Origin: an uncultured Rhodopila sp.
GTDB lineage: Bacteria; Pseudomonadota; Alphaproteobacteria; Acetobacterales; Acetobacteraceae
Assembly: GCA_903932145.1 (NCBI GenBank)
Contig: CAIZFE010000100.1
Span: forward strand, 48,031 to 112,030
Direction of reading: 5' to 3'
Length of the DNA stretch: 64,000 nucleotides
Below the pieces are notes generated by a model. It searched no databases. It was not told the origin of the DNA and saw nothing but the letters and a program-made list of their open reading frames with translations. The position numbers and the translations under genes are program-made. This document shows positions 29,074 to 36,928 of this stretch, one piece after another (the stretch's first letter is position 1; every line of letters begins with the position of its first letter).

Positions 29074-30228
29074 CTACACACCGCGCGCCCGTATCTCCGA
29101 TGAAGACGTGTCCAACCGGAAACGATGCTCCGGGATTTCGCTGAAAAGATCGGCATAGCGGCGCGGCACCTGGACGTCGCTCAATGTGCGAACACGCGCC
29201 GCGGCATCGACGCGCACGGCCACCAGAAAGCTGGCCCCGGACTGACCGATTTCCTCCAGCGCGACGTGCATCCGAATGTCATCGTTACCATAATATCGCG
29301 GCGCCACCAGCCGCTCCGCCGTATCCGCGCCGATCACAAATGTCGTCTTCGGAAACAACCGCGACTTCTCCAGGAAGGTGGGTGCTCTTGTCAGTTCAAC
29401 CGGTGATTTCCAGGCGAATTGCGTCAGCCGGTGCCGCACCGTCGCGCACTCCAGCGGCGGCTTATCGACGTTGGTGACCGAAATTTCGAACGCCAGGGGC
29501 TGCTGCGCGTGGTCCTCGGCGACCCGCGCCAGCAACACATGCCCCGCGTGCAGCGGGTTAAAGGAACCCGGCATCAGCACCAAAGGCCGCGGCGCGGCCA
29601 GCATCAATTGGCCGTCAGGCTGGGCGGTAACCCGATCGACCTCGCCGGCCACGAGCTGATCGATCGTATCTACGCTCGCAACGACCATTTCCTCAAAAAG
29701 TTCATCCGCATCCAGCAAACTGCCCGGCGACGGCGCCGCAACCCCGCAGGCTCGGGCCAGCCACAGAACGATCGCGTGAGAAACGAGATCTTCCTCCGCG
29801 CCCCGATCACGCCGTCCTTTGGCCATCACGCCGGTGCAGTGCGCAATGCCGGCAGAGGTGGCAATGGCGATGTGAAACCGATGTTCGCCCCGGCGCGGCC
29901 GATCGCTCACCAGTGCCGCCGTCGCGCCCAGGCCGACCAGATCGGTGTCCGCCGGCACCAGCCTGGATGCGCGCGCCCGCACCGTGCGAGCCATCGCGAT
30001 CGCGGTGCCGGCACTGCTGGCCTGTTCCGGCGCAAATCCGAGAAATGATTCCAGCGCCTGCTCGTCGTAGGGAACCTGCGCCTCGATCAGCAGGCGGGAT
30101 CCGCCGGGCACACGCAGCAGCTCGCTGATGGCGCCGCTACCGCCGCCGGTGATCGCGAGCGCCGCTTTGCGGCCAGACGTGTGGATCGTGGAGATCAAGT
30201 GTTGCCACGCAGCGTCCGGCGGTCTCAT
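29074..30228 (-). CDS. CinA/PncC-like plus NMNAT-like fusion protein
   Basis: Two domains lie in one 384-residue chain. Residues ~5-165 resemble the CinA C-terminal (PncC) nicotinamide-mononucleotide deamidase fold: ITGGGSGAISELLRVPGGS, then TSAGIAHCTGV. Residues ~215-384 are a nucleotidyltransferase of the NadD/NMNAT superfamily, with GSFNPLHAGH at 221-230 (the GxFxPxHxGH motif) and SSSEIR at 375-380 (the ISSTxIR motif). PncC makes NaMN from NMN and NadD adenylylates NaMN, so the fusion could link two steps of NAD recycling; this is an inference. Uncharacterised proteins of this layout are also known in plants. Confidence 0.82.
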   Translation of the reverse strand: MRPPDAAWQHLISTIHTSGRKAALAITGGGSGAISELLRVPGGSRLLIEAQVPYDEQALESFLGFAPEQASSAGTAIAMARTVRARASRLVPADTDLVGLGATAALVSDRPRRGEHRFHIAIATSAGIAHCTGVMAKGRRDRGAEEDLVSHAIVLWLARACGVAAPSPGSLLDADELFEEMVVASVDTIDQLVAGEVDRVTAQPDGQLMLAAPRPLVLMPGSFNPLHAGHVLLARVAEDHAQQPLAFEISVTNVDKPPLECATVRHRLTQFAWKSPVELTRAPTFLEKSRLFPKTTFVIGADTAERLVAPRYYGNDDIRMHVALEEIGQSGASFLVAVRVDAAARVRTLSDVQVPRRYADLFSEIPEHRFRLDTSSSEIRARGV

Positions 30229-30430
30229 GGTGTGGTGGCCCGAAGTTGAATCGTTGATCGTAAACGATGAAAGACCGGCGCGACGGAGTCAACCGACTCT
30301 GGTGCGGGGCGATCGGACGAAACGTCGCAACGCTCACGCGCCCGGTCCCGACGACGCTCCGGTTGGCCAATCCGCACGCGCAAGCGCCCCCGGAATCAGA
30401 GGGTGCGACGCATGTCCGGAAGGATGGGAG

Positions 30431-31297
30431 TCAGGGAGGCGCGGTGGCCAGCTTCGGGCCATGCGGGTCGAGAGTCGGCGGGTCGCCGATCATATACCCC
30501 AGCACCTGGCGGACGGTCTCCGGTGGCGGGAACCTCCACTCAAAGTCCCAGGAGTCCGGCTTTTTGTCGCGCTCTTTCTGAAACGATGTCTCGCGATATT
30601 GCCGCATTTTAAACAGCGTCGTGAAGCTGCCGCCGTAGTTCTGTAGCGTATCGGATATCTGGTTCCAGAATGGGCCGGTACAGAAACTGGGAATGACCGC
30701 AAGGTCCATGCAGATCGCGAGGATGGTACGGCCGAACGGCCGGCGACGCACCTCGGCGTCGAGTTCCTCCGGTGAGGGAATGCGGAGATCGTCCGGATCG
30801 AACGCGGGGCGCCCGGGCGTGCATTCACGCTCGTCATGGCCGCGCTCGGACGCCTTTTCGTCTTGACCGGGCTCGGCCCGCTCACCCGGGACTTCGCTTG
30901 CCGCCTCTTCAGACGGCGGCGGCCCATCGGGCGGTTCCGCTGCCGGCTTTGGCGGCGTGCGGTCGCGCGGGTCCCTGTAGTACACGAATCCGATCTCGCG
31001 GCCTTTTGCGGCACGGGACAACAGGTAACGCTCCAACGCCATGGCGCGTAAAATGCCGCGCTGCAGGCGGGCGAGGATTGTCGGCATTGTGTAGGTGCCG
31101 CAAACGGCGGCCAGGGCGGCGAACTCGACGTTGGCGGCGCGCTGCGGGACGGTCTCGACGAGCCGGCGGCCGTGGCCGAGCAGAACGCGGACGACATGGA
31201 GAAGGGCGGCGAGGCGTTCCGGCATGGTGCGGCCGGCCCGGTCCCGGGTGGGATCGGGCGAGGCAGGCCGGGTCATGGTTGGCGCCGTGTGTTCCAT
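30431..31297 (-). CDS. Hypothetical protein, Acetobacteraceae-type
   Basis: I cannot assign a function. The ~288-residue product has a helical N-terminal part (MPERLAALLHVVRVLLGHGRRL) and a Pro/Glu-rich acidic linker (about residues 130-195). Its conserved-looking C-terminus reads RPFGRTILAICMDLAVIPSFCTGPFWNQI, then KPDSWDFEW and ETVRQVLGYMIGDPP. There is no signal peptide or transmembrane segment that I trust. ATG 31297 (MEHTAP) fits a promoter whose -10 ends 7 nt upstream; a second in-frame ATG lies at 31333. The gene starts only ~60 nt from repeat element copy 1. Confidence 0.7.
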   Translation of the reverse strand: MEHTAPTMTRPASPDPTRDRAGRTMPERLAALLHVVRVLLGHGRRLVETVPQRAANVEFAALAAVCGTYTMPTILARLQRGILRAMALERYLLSRAAKGREIGFVYYRDPRDRTPPKPAAEPPDGPPPSEEAASEVPGERAEPGQDEKASERGHDERECTPGRPAFDPDDLRIPSPEELDAEVRRRPFGRTILAICMDLAVIPSFCTGPFWNQISDTLQNYGGSFTTLFKMRQYRETSFQKERDKKPDSWDFEWRFPPPETVRQVLGYMIGDPPTLDPHGPKLATAPP

Positions 31298-31304
31298 GTT
31301 TTGT

Positions 31305-31333
31305 GTACTAACATATGAGTTATATAATGTCAA
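31305..31333 (-). promoter_or_regulatory. Sigma-70-like promoter, probably leaderless
   Basis: On the minus strand TTGACA (31333-31328) is followed by a 17-nt spacer and TAGTAC (31310-31305). The -10 hexamer ends 7 nt before ATG 31297, so transcription would begin at or next to the start codon. The region is much more AT-rich than its surroundings. Confidence 0.55.
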
Positions 31334-31359
31334 TACTGATATGCACGTCTATCGCGTGT

Positions 31360-31747
31360 GAGCTTTCAAACCTGACGGGATTGTGTCCCGGGGTCCCTTG
31401 CCGCGAGGCTTGCTCCAACCAGTCGCGTGTGCCGCGATCGGCAAGCAATCAAAAATCAATGATATCAAGGATGGCAGATGATAACCCGAGCCCGCTCGCC
31501 GTTCATGCGCCGGGGTGATCGTCGGCGTTCGAACCTTGGCTACGCAGCCGACCGTCCCCGGATCTTATCATTTGCCATCCTTGACATCATTGATTCTTTG
31601 ACCGGCAGACCGGCCAGACGCCGCCCCTACCCCGCGCACAGGGGCTGTAGCCGCCGACGTTCGATGGCCTGACCGGTAGCGAGATCAGACCGAAATTGTA
31701 GTTCGGTCGCGGTTTGCCGGCCCAATGCGATTTGCCTGGATATTGCA
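31360..31747. repeat. ~388-bp dispersed structured element, copy 1
   Basis: This stretch is similar along its length to 42277-42660 in the same orientation. Its centre is a long hairpin: arms 31454-31484 and 31565-31595 (31 nt, two non-Watson-Crick positions) around an 80-nt loop that contains a palindromic GTTCGAAC (31527-31534). The right edge falls inside vapC, whose later codons are element sequence. The inverted repeat is internal and not at the ends, so it is not a standard IS or MITE. No convincing ORF is conserved between copies. Confidence 0.8.
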
Positions 31748-31836
31748 CCCTCGTTGGCGAATAAGTGCGCCTCTATCGATCCGGCTCCGCTACGCAGCAA
31801 AACCTCGATCAATGCCGAGGCATCCACAACGATCAC
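31627..31836 (-). pseudogene. VapC-type PIN-domain toxin, truncated
   Basis: The first ~30 residues (MIVVDASALIEVLL, then AGSIEAHLFANE) are the start of a VapC PIN-domain ribonuclease, including the first catalytic aspartate (D5). From residue ~31 the frame runs into repeat element copy 1 and ends after 69 codons. The rest of the PIN domain with the other acidic residues is missing and is not found on the far side of the element. The start overlaps the antitoxin stop by 4 nt, the usual toxin-antitoxin coupling. The toxin is almost certainly inactive. Confidence 0.82.
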
Positions 31837-32063
31837 AACCGGTCACGCTCCGCACGAACCGCCTCGGCTGGGCGCACCGCGGGATCGACCGGCGATCGCA
31901 GTGCCAGACGCGCCCGTAGTTCCGCGACATTTGGCTGGCCGGCCAACCAGCGCAACTCGTTGAGCAAGTAGCCAAACCGCGACAGGCCCGCCAGCGCCGC
32001 TCGGGATTGGAGCTGGCGATACAGCCTCTCCGCGACATCGCGATTTGGGATCATCCCAGGCAT
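31833..32063 (-). CDS. FitA/VapB-type ribbon-helix-helix antitoxin
   Basis: This 76-residue protein begins MPGMIPNRDVAERLYRQL and continues SRAALAGLSRFGYLLNEL, the ribbon-helix-helix pattern of FitA-like VapB antitoxins that bind DNA and neutralise VapC. The C-terminal tail is the toxin-binding part. Its stop overlaps the vapC start by 4 nt. The toxin downstream is truncated by the repeat element, so this gene may persist as an orphan antitoxin or repressor. A start at the second ATG (32054) is possible; the longer upstream open frame is not homologous. Confidence 0.8.
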   Translation of the reverse strand: MPGMIPNRDVAERLYRQLQSRAALAGLSRFGYLLNELRWLAGQPNVAELRARLALRSPVDPAVRPAEAVRAERDRL

Positions 32064-32240
32064 GCGACAACAATGGAAAAATCCGCGGCCCATTTCAAGC
32101 CGCGCCGTCTGGTTCGCGGCACCAATCGGCCGCCCGCCCCGCGTCCGGTTGCCATTAACGGCAAACCGCTCCGCCTGCGCCCGCTTTGAAACCGTCCGGC
32201 AACCCGGTATCCTGCCCCGAACAGCATCGGAACCATCCCC

Positions 32241-33587
32241 ATGACCGAACGGCGACAACTGCGGCTGGGTGCCTTTATGCGCCCGGTGAGTATCCACACC
32301 GCGTGGTGGCGCTATCCCGGCGCCTACCCGGACGCCAACTTCAATTTCAAGCACATCGCCCGGTTCGCGCAAACGCTGGAGCGCGGCAAGTTCGATGCGT
32401 TCTTCATGGCCGATCATCTCGCGTTGCTGAACATGCCGATGAACGCGTTGAAGCGCAGCGCGACCACGACCTCGTTCGATCCCTTAACGCTGCTGCCCGC
32501 TCTGGCTGTGGTCACCGAGCGGCTCGGTTTGATCGCGACGGCCTCGACGACGTTCAACGAGCCGTATCATATCGCCCGTAAATTCGCGTCGCTGGACCAC
32601 ATCAGCAACGGCCGTGCCGGCTGGAATCTGGTGACCACCTCAAACCCCGAGGCGGCGCTGAATTTCGGGTTGGAGGAACACGTCGAACACGCCGCCCGCT
32701 ATCTGAAAGCACGCGAGTTCTACGACGTGGTGACCGGACTCTGGGACAGTTGGGCGGACGATGCGTTCATCCGTGACGTGGACAGCGGGATCTATTTCGA
32801 CCCGGACCGCATGCATGTGCTGAACCACAAGGGACCGCATTTCTCAGTCCGGGGGCCGCTGAACATCGCGCGTCCGGTGCAGGGCTGGCCGGTGATCGTG
32901 CAGGCCGGCGCGTCGGATGCCGGGCGCCAGATCGCCGCCGAAACCGCGGAAATGGTGTTCGCCGCCGGTGGTCCAATGGCTGATGCGCAGCGTTTCTATG
33001 CCGACGTCAAAGGCCGCATGGAAGTGCTCGGCCGCAACCGGGACCATCTGAAGATCTTGCCGGGCGCGCTGGTCGTTGTGGGTGAAACCGAGGCCGAGGC
33101 AAAGCAGAAGCGCGACCTGCTCGACAGCCTGGTGCATCCCGACAGCGGCATGGGCTCACTGTCGATCGCGCTGGGTTGTGACGCATCGCAATTCGATCTG
33201 GATGGGCCGTTGCCGGAAATCCCGGAAACCAACCAAAGCAAAAGCGGCCGCCAACGGGTGATCGATCGGGCGAAGCGGGACAATCTGACGGTGCGGCAAC
33301 TGGCTCAGGTGGCCGGCGGCTATGGTGGCTTGTCGTTTACCGGCACGCCGAAAACGATCGCCGATCAGATGGAGGAGTGGCTGTTTTCCAATGCTTGCGA
33401 CGGTTTCAACATCATGTTTCCCTACGTCCCGGGCGGCCTGGACGACTTCGTCGATATGGTTGTCCCGGAACTGCAACGCCGGGGTTTGTTCCGGACAGAG
33501 TATGAAGGCGCAACGTTGCGGGAGAACCTCGGATTGCCAAGACCCGCCAATCGGTTCTTTCCTGCGTCTGATACCAACGGCCGTTAA
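32241..33587 (+). CDS. NtaA/DszA-family FMN-dependent monooxygenase
   Basis: This 448-residue LLM oxidoreductase belongs to the NtaA/SnaA/DszA/DmoA group, which oxidises substrates such as nitrilotriacetate, dibenzothiophene sulfone or dimethyl sulfide with FMNH2 from a separate reductase. Signatures are LGAFMRPVSIHTAWWRYPGA, FFMADHL, TASTTFNEPYHIARKFASLDHISNGRAGWNLVTT, and VQAGASDAGRQIAAETAEMVFAA. The C-terminus carries TGTPKTIADQMEEW. No reductase is adjacent. The substrate cannot be told from sequence. The gene lies just right of the broken vapBC. Confidence 0.92.
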   Translation: MTERRQLRLGAFMRPVSIHTAWWRYPGAYPDANFNFKHIARFAQTLERGKFDAFFMADHLALLNMPMNALKRSATTTSFDPLTLLPALAVVTERLGLIATASTTFNEPYHIARKFASLDHISNGRAGWNLVTTSNPEAALNFGLEEHVEHAARYLKAREFYDVVTGLWDSWADDAFIRDVDSGIYFDPDRMHVLNHKGPHFSVRGPLNIARPVQGWPVIVQAGASDAGRQIAAETAEMVFAAGGPMADAQRFYADVKGRMEVLGRNRDHLKILPGALVVVGETEAEAKQKRDLLDSLVHPDSGMGSLSIALGCDASQFDLDGPLPEIPETNQSKSGRQRVIDRAKRDNLTVRQLAQVAGGYGGLSFTGTPKTIADQMEEWLFSNACDGFNIMFPYVPGGLDDFVDMVVPELQRRGLFRTEYEGATLRENLGLPRPANRFFPASDTNGR

Positions 33588-33666
33588 TAAGGACGAACTG
33601 CTATTCCCCTTCGGTCATGGCCCGGCTTGTCGGCATATGCTTTAACTTAAGGCGTTTGGCCGGGAG

Positions 33667-33775
33667 GATTTGCCCATTCGTCATGGCCGGGCTTGGCCCG
33701 GCCACCCACGACTTGCCTTGCAGACCCCAGCAAAGTCCAGGGTGACCGGGCCAAGCTGGCCATGACGATGGGGGG
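33667..33775. repeat. GGCCGGGC-type palindromic repeat
   Basis: Two hairpins face each other: GTCATGGCCGGGCTTGGCC at the left and a diverged mirror copy ending in GGCCATGAC near 33766. The flank ATTTGCCCATTCG recurs inverted next to the copy at 37855. The same bipartite unit is found inside the COG0523 gene at 54778-54873. It lies in the 244-nt gap before the HMG-CoA-lyase-like gene, which otherwise holds nothing I recognise. Confidence 0.8.
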
Positions 33776-33831
33776 CCAGAGTCGGCATCAACAGCGGCTG
33801 CATCTTAGAAAACCGTCCAGGAAACAAAATC

Positions 33832-34791
33832 ATGACCGACCTACCGGCCAGCATCGACATTCACGAGGAAGGCCCGCGCGAGGGCTTTCAAATTGAACCC
33901 GGCCCGATCAGCAGCGCCGACAAGATCCGCCTGATCGAGGCGCTGGCGGAAACCGGCCTGCACCACATTCAGGCATGCTCGTTCGTCAATCCGCGCATCG
34001 TTCCGGGCTGGGCGGACGCCGAGGCAGTCATCGCCGGATTCACCCCGAAACCCAGCGTCGAATACAGCGCGCTGTGGTTCAACGGCAACGGTCTGGACCG
34101 CGCGCTGGCGTTCTCGGACAAACTGACCATCAAGGGCGCCATTGCCCTGACCGCGTCGGAAGCCTTTACGCGCAAGAACCTCAATCGCACCCACGAGGAC
34201 AATCTCGCGGCGATGCGCAAGCAGACGGAGTTGCACCTGTCCAAGGGCGTGTCGGTCAACCGATTGGGCATCCAGGCGGCGTTCGGCTGTAATTACCAGG
34301 GCGATATTTCGCCCGCTCGCGTTGTCACCGTGCTGAAGGATGGCATGGCGATCGCCGCCGACGCGGGAACGACCATCACGTATTTCGGTCTCTCCGACAC
34401 CATGGGGTGGGCGACGCCTGACCGGATCGAGCGGGTGATCGGCGAAGTCCGGTCTGTTTGGCCAGACATGACTCTATCGCTCCATCTGCACGACACGCGG
34501 GGCATGGCGGTGGCGAACGCCCATGCCGGCCTGAAAATGGGCGTTGCGAAATTCGATGCCACGGTCGGCGGCCTGGGCGGCTGCCCGTTTGCGGGCCAAC
34601 CGAAAGCGGCGGGCAACATCGCGACCGAGGAACTGGTCTTGCTGTGCGAGGAAATGGGCATCGCCACCGGCATCGATCTCGACGCCTTGATTGAAGTCGG
34701 CCGCATGGCGGAAGAGATCGTGGGACATCAACTACCGAGCGAACTGATCCACGCCGGCAGCCTGAACGCGTTCCGCCGGAAGGCCGCCTGA
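33832..34791 (+). CDS. Hydroxymethylglutaryl-CoA lyase-like protein
   Basis: This DRE-TIM metallolyase of 319 residues shows IDIHEEGPREGFQIEPG at the N-terminus (metal Asp and catalytic Arg), LHLHDTRGMAVAN (metal histidines) and GGLGGCPFAGQPKAAGNIATEE (catalytic-Cys loop). Such enzymes cleave 3-hydroxy-3-methylglutaryl-CoA or related 3-hydroxyacyl-CoAs to acetyl-CoA or pyruvate plus a ketone or acyl-CoA. The stop and the next start share one base (TGATG), tying it to a CaiB-type CoA-transferase. The pair may therefore activate and cleave an organic acid other than HMG; the substrate is not known. Confidence 0.87.
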   Translation: MTDLPASIDIHEEGPREGFQIEPGPISSADKIRLIEALAETGLHHIQACSFVNPRIVPGWADAEAVIAGFTPKPSVEYSALWFNGNGLDRALAFSDKLTIKGAIALTASEAFTRKNLNRTHEDNLAAMRKQTELHLSKGVSVNRLGIQAAFGCNYQGDISPARVVTVLKDGMAIAADAGTTITYFGLSDTMGWATPDRIERVIGEVRSVWPDMTLSLHLHDTRGMAVANAHAGLKMGVAKFDATVGGLGGCPFAGQPKAAGNIATEELVLLCEEMGIATGIDLDALIEVGRMAEEIVGHQLPSELIHAGSLNAFRRKAA

Positions 34792-36002
34792 TGTCGGCGA
34801 CACCGCTGGCGGGGCTTCGGGTCCTCGAATTCAGTCATACCGTGATGGGGCCGACCGCCGGCCTGCTGTTCGCCGAACTGGGCGCCGACGTGATCAAGGT
34901 CGAGCCTGCTCCCAAAGGCGATCACACGCGCGGTTTGGGTGGCTTCGCCGCCGGCTTCTTCGCCGCGTTCAGCCGCAACAAGCGTAGTCTGGCGGTGGAC
35001 CTGAAGAAGCCGGAAGGGCAGGCGATCATCCATCGCCTCATCCCCTCGGTCGATCTGGTGCTGGAGAATTACGGGCCGGGCACGATGGAGCGGCTGAACT
35101 GCGGCTACGAGCATCTCGCGCCATTAAACGACAAACTGATCTTTCTGGCGCTCAAAGGCTACCTCGCCGGTCCATACGAACACCGTCCGGCACTAGATGA
35201 GGTGGTGCAGTTTCAGACCGGCCTCGCGTTCATGACCGGCCCGGTCGGCCAACCGTTGCGCGCTGGCGCGTCGGTCATCGACATTCTCGGCGCGGTCTTC
35301 GGCGTCGTCGCCGCCCAGGCCGCGCTGAGGGAACGGGAACTGACCGGCAAGGGCCAGCGCGTCGGGAGTGCCCTGTTCGAAAGCGCGGCCTTCCTGATGA
35401 GCACCCATATGGCCGGCATGACCGCCACCGGACTTCCAGCCCAGCCGATGCCTGCCCGCCGGGGCGCCTGGGCGATCTATGAGGTGTTCAAGACCGCCGA
35501 TAACGGACAATTGTTCATCGGGGTGACATCCGACCAGCAATGGGCTCGGTTTGTCGAGGAATTCTCACTCCAGGATCTGGCGGCCGATCCGCGTCTCGCC
35601 ACCAATTTTACCCGATTGGCGGAACGCATCTGGTTGATCCCGGCGTTGCAGAAGGTGCTGGCGAAAATTCCTCAGCCCGAAGCGGAAATCCGCTGCGAAC
35701 GGGCCAACGTGTCCTGGGCCAGGGTCGGACAACCCGGCGACCTGTTCACCGATCCCCATCTGCTGGCGACCGGCGGTCTGCTGGACGTGTTCATCTCTCG
35801 CACCGGAGGCACCGAGGGCAAGAAAGTCGGCTTGCCGGCACTGCCAATCGAGTTCGGCGCGGCTCGGGAGCGGCCGGGCATCAGGCGGCAATCGCCTCGG
35901 ATGGGCGAACATACGCGGGAGGTGCTGGGCGAAACCGGGTATTCGGCAGCGGAAATCGAGGATTTGATCGGCAAGGGCGCGGTGGTAGCGTTGGTGGAAT
36001 AG
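34791..36002 (+). CDS. CaiB/BaiF-type (class III) CoA-transferase
   Basis: Class III CoA-transferases move CoA between carboxylic acids through an aspartyl-CoA thioester. The 403-residue protein begins with LAGLRVLEFSHTVMGPTAGLLFAELGADVIKVE-type sequence and has the substrate segment SRNKRSLAVDLKKPEG. The likely nucleophile Asp is in ASVIDILGAVFG. The linker and C-terminal domain are complete. It is translationally coupled to the lyase-like gene upstream, so it probably makes that enzyme's CoA ester. The acid is unknown. Confidence 0.92.
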   Translation: MSATPLAGLRVLEFSHTVMGPTAGLLFAELGADVIKVEPAPKGDHTRGLGGFAAGFFAAFSRNKRSLAVDLKKPEGQAIIHRLIPSVDLVLENYGPGTMERLNCGYEHLAPLNDKLIFLALKGYLAGPYEHRPALDEVVQFQTGLAFMTGPVGQPLRAGASVIDILGAVFGVVAAQAALRERELTGKGQRVGSALFESAAFLMSTHMAGMTATGLPAQPMPARRGAWAIYEVFKTADNGQLFIGVTSDQQWARFVEEFSLQDLAADPRLATNFTRLAERIWLIPALQKVLAKIPQPEAEIRCERANVSWARVGQPGDLFTDPHLLATGGLLDVFISRTGGTEGKKVGLPALPIEFGAARERPGIRRQSPRMGEHTREVLGETGYSAAEIEDLIGKGAVVALVE

Positions 36003-36142
36003 GCGTCCGGTCTGCTACTATGTATGGGCCGTTCCGATTCGCTGTGAAACAGGCTATGACAAGTCTGTAGCGGCGTTCGATATTCGGCGCCGGCCGATCA
36101 TGACACCCGGGGGCCACCATCACCAAACCACTCGTCCTGGCT

Positions 36143-36928
36143 GTGGCGAACCAGAAAGGCGGCGTCGGCAAGACAACGACGGCGGTCAATCTCGCCGCGG
36201 CCCTTGCTATTGCCGGGTTTTCCGTCCTGCTGATCGATATGGACCCTCAGGGCAACGCCTCGACGGGCCTGGGAGTTACGCGCGCGAACCGGCACGGCGG
36301 AACCTATAACCTGCTGATGGACGGCGACCTGGGCGACGAAGCGATTCGCGCGACTCCGGTGCCCGGTCTGTCGCTGCTTGCCTCTGACGGCGATCTGGCG
36401 GGAGCCGAAGTCGAGCTAGTCCCCGAGGCGAAGCGGGAATTCCGGCTGAAAAACGCATTGGCTGATCTGCCCGAATTCGCGGCGTACCACGTCATCCTGC
36501 TGGATTGCCCGCCGGGCCTGGGCCTGCTGACCCTGAATGCGCTGGTTGCGTCCAATGGCGTCATCGTGCCGCTGCAATGCGAGTTCTATGCATTGGAGGG
36601 CATCAGCAGCCTGATGCATACGATCGAAGCGGTTCGCCGCCGCTTCAACGCCGGTCTCCGGTTGTCCGGTATTTTGCTGACGATGTTCGATCGTCGCAAC
36701 AGCCTGTCAGGGCTGGTCGAAAAAGACGCGCGTGATCATTTCGGTGACTGGGTGTTTGATATCACGATACCACGGAATATCCGGGTATCGGAGGCACCAA
36801 GCCACGGGATTCCGGTGCTGCTGTACGATCCGAAGTCTCCGGGCGCTATGTCCTATACGGCGCTGGGTGCGGAGATCGCAAAGAAAGAAAAAATCGTTCA
36901 GGCTGACCGGGTGAAAATCGATGGCTAA
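36143..36928 (+). CDS. parA: Chromosome partitioning ATPase ParA
   Basis: This deviant-Walker ParA/Soj ATPase shows ANQKGGVGKTTTAVNLAA, LLIDMDPQGNAS and ILLDCPPGLGLLTLNAL. It drives ParB-parS segregation with the downstream parB (8-nt overlap). The start is unusual. GTG 36143 is the only standard start codon in frame before the P-loop, but it drops the conserved first strand. The frame upstream reads I-T-K-P-L-V-L-A-V from ATC at 36119, where homologues have Met, and GGGGG lies 5 nt before that ATC. So an ATC start is possible. An ATG at 36100 is in another frame. Confidence 0.9.
   Translation: MANQKGGVGKTTTAVNLAAALAIAGFSVLLIDMDPQGNASTGLGVTRANRHGGTYNLLMDGDLGDEAIRATPVPGLSLLASDGDLAGAEVELVPEAKREFRLKNALADLPEFAAYHVILLDCPPGLGLLTLNALVASNGVIVPLQCEFYALEGISSLMHTIEAVRRRFNAGLRLSGILLTMFDRRNSLSGLVEKDARDHFGDWVFDITIPRNIRVSEAPSHGIPVLLYDPKSPGAMSYTALGAEIAKKEKIVQADRVKIDG

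Noticed and set aside
31527..31540. GTTCGAAC in the element loop resembles a tRNA T-loop
   Set aside because: No acceptor, D or anticodon arms can be folded around it; the word is simply a palindrome conserved in both copies.
31478..31672. Short ORF in element copy 1 with a similar peptide in copy 2
   Set aside because: The peptide similarity comes from the conserved hairpin sequence; copy 2 has a stop soon after and neither has a credible ribosome site.
36036..36051. parS-like sequence ending GTGAAACA upstream of parA
   Set aside because: Only the right half matches the 16-bp parS palindrome; the left half does not, so it is at best a chance half-site.
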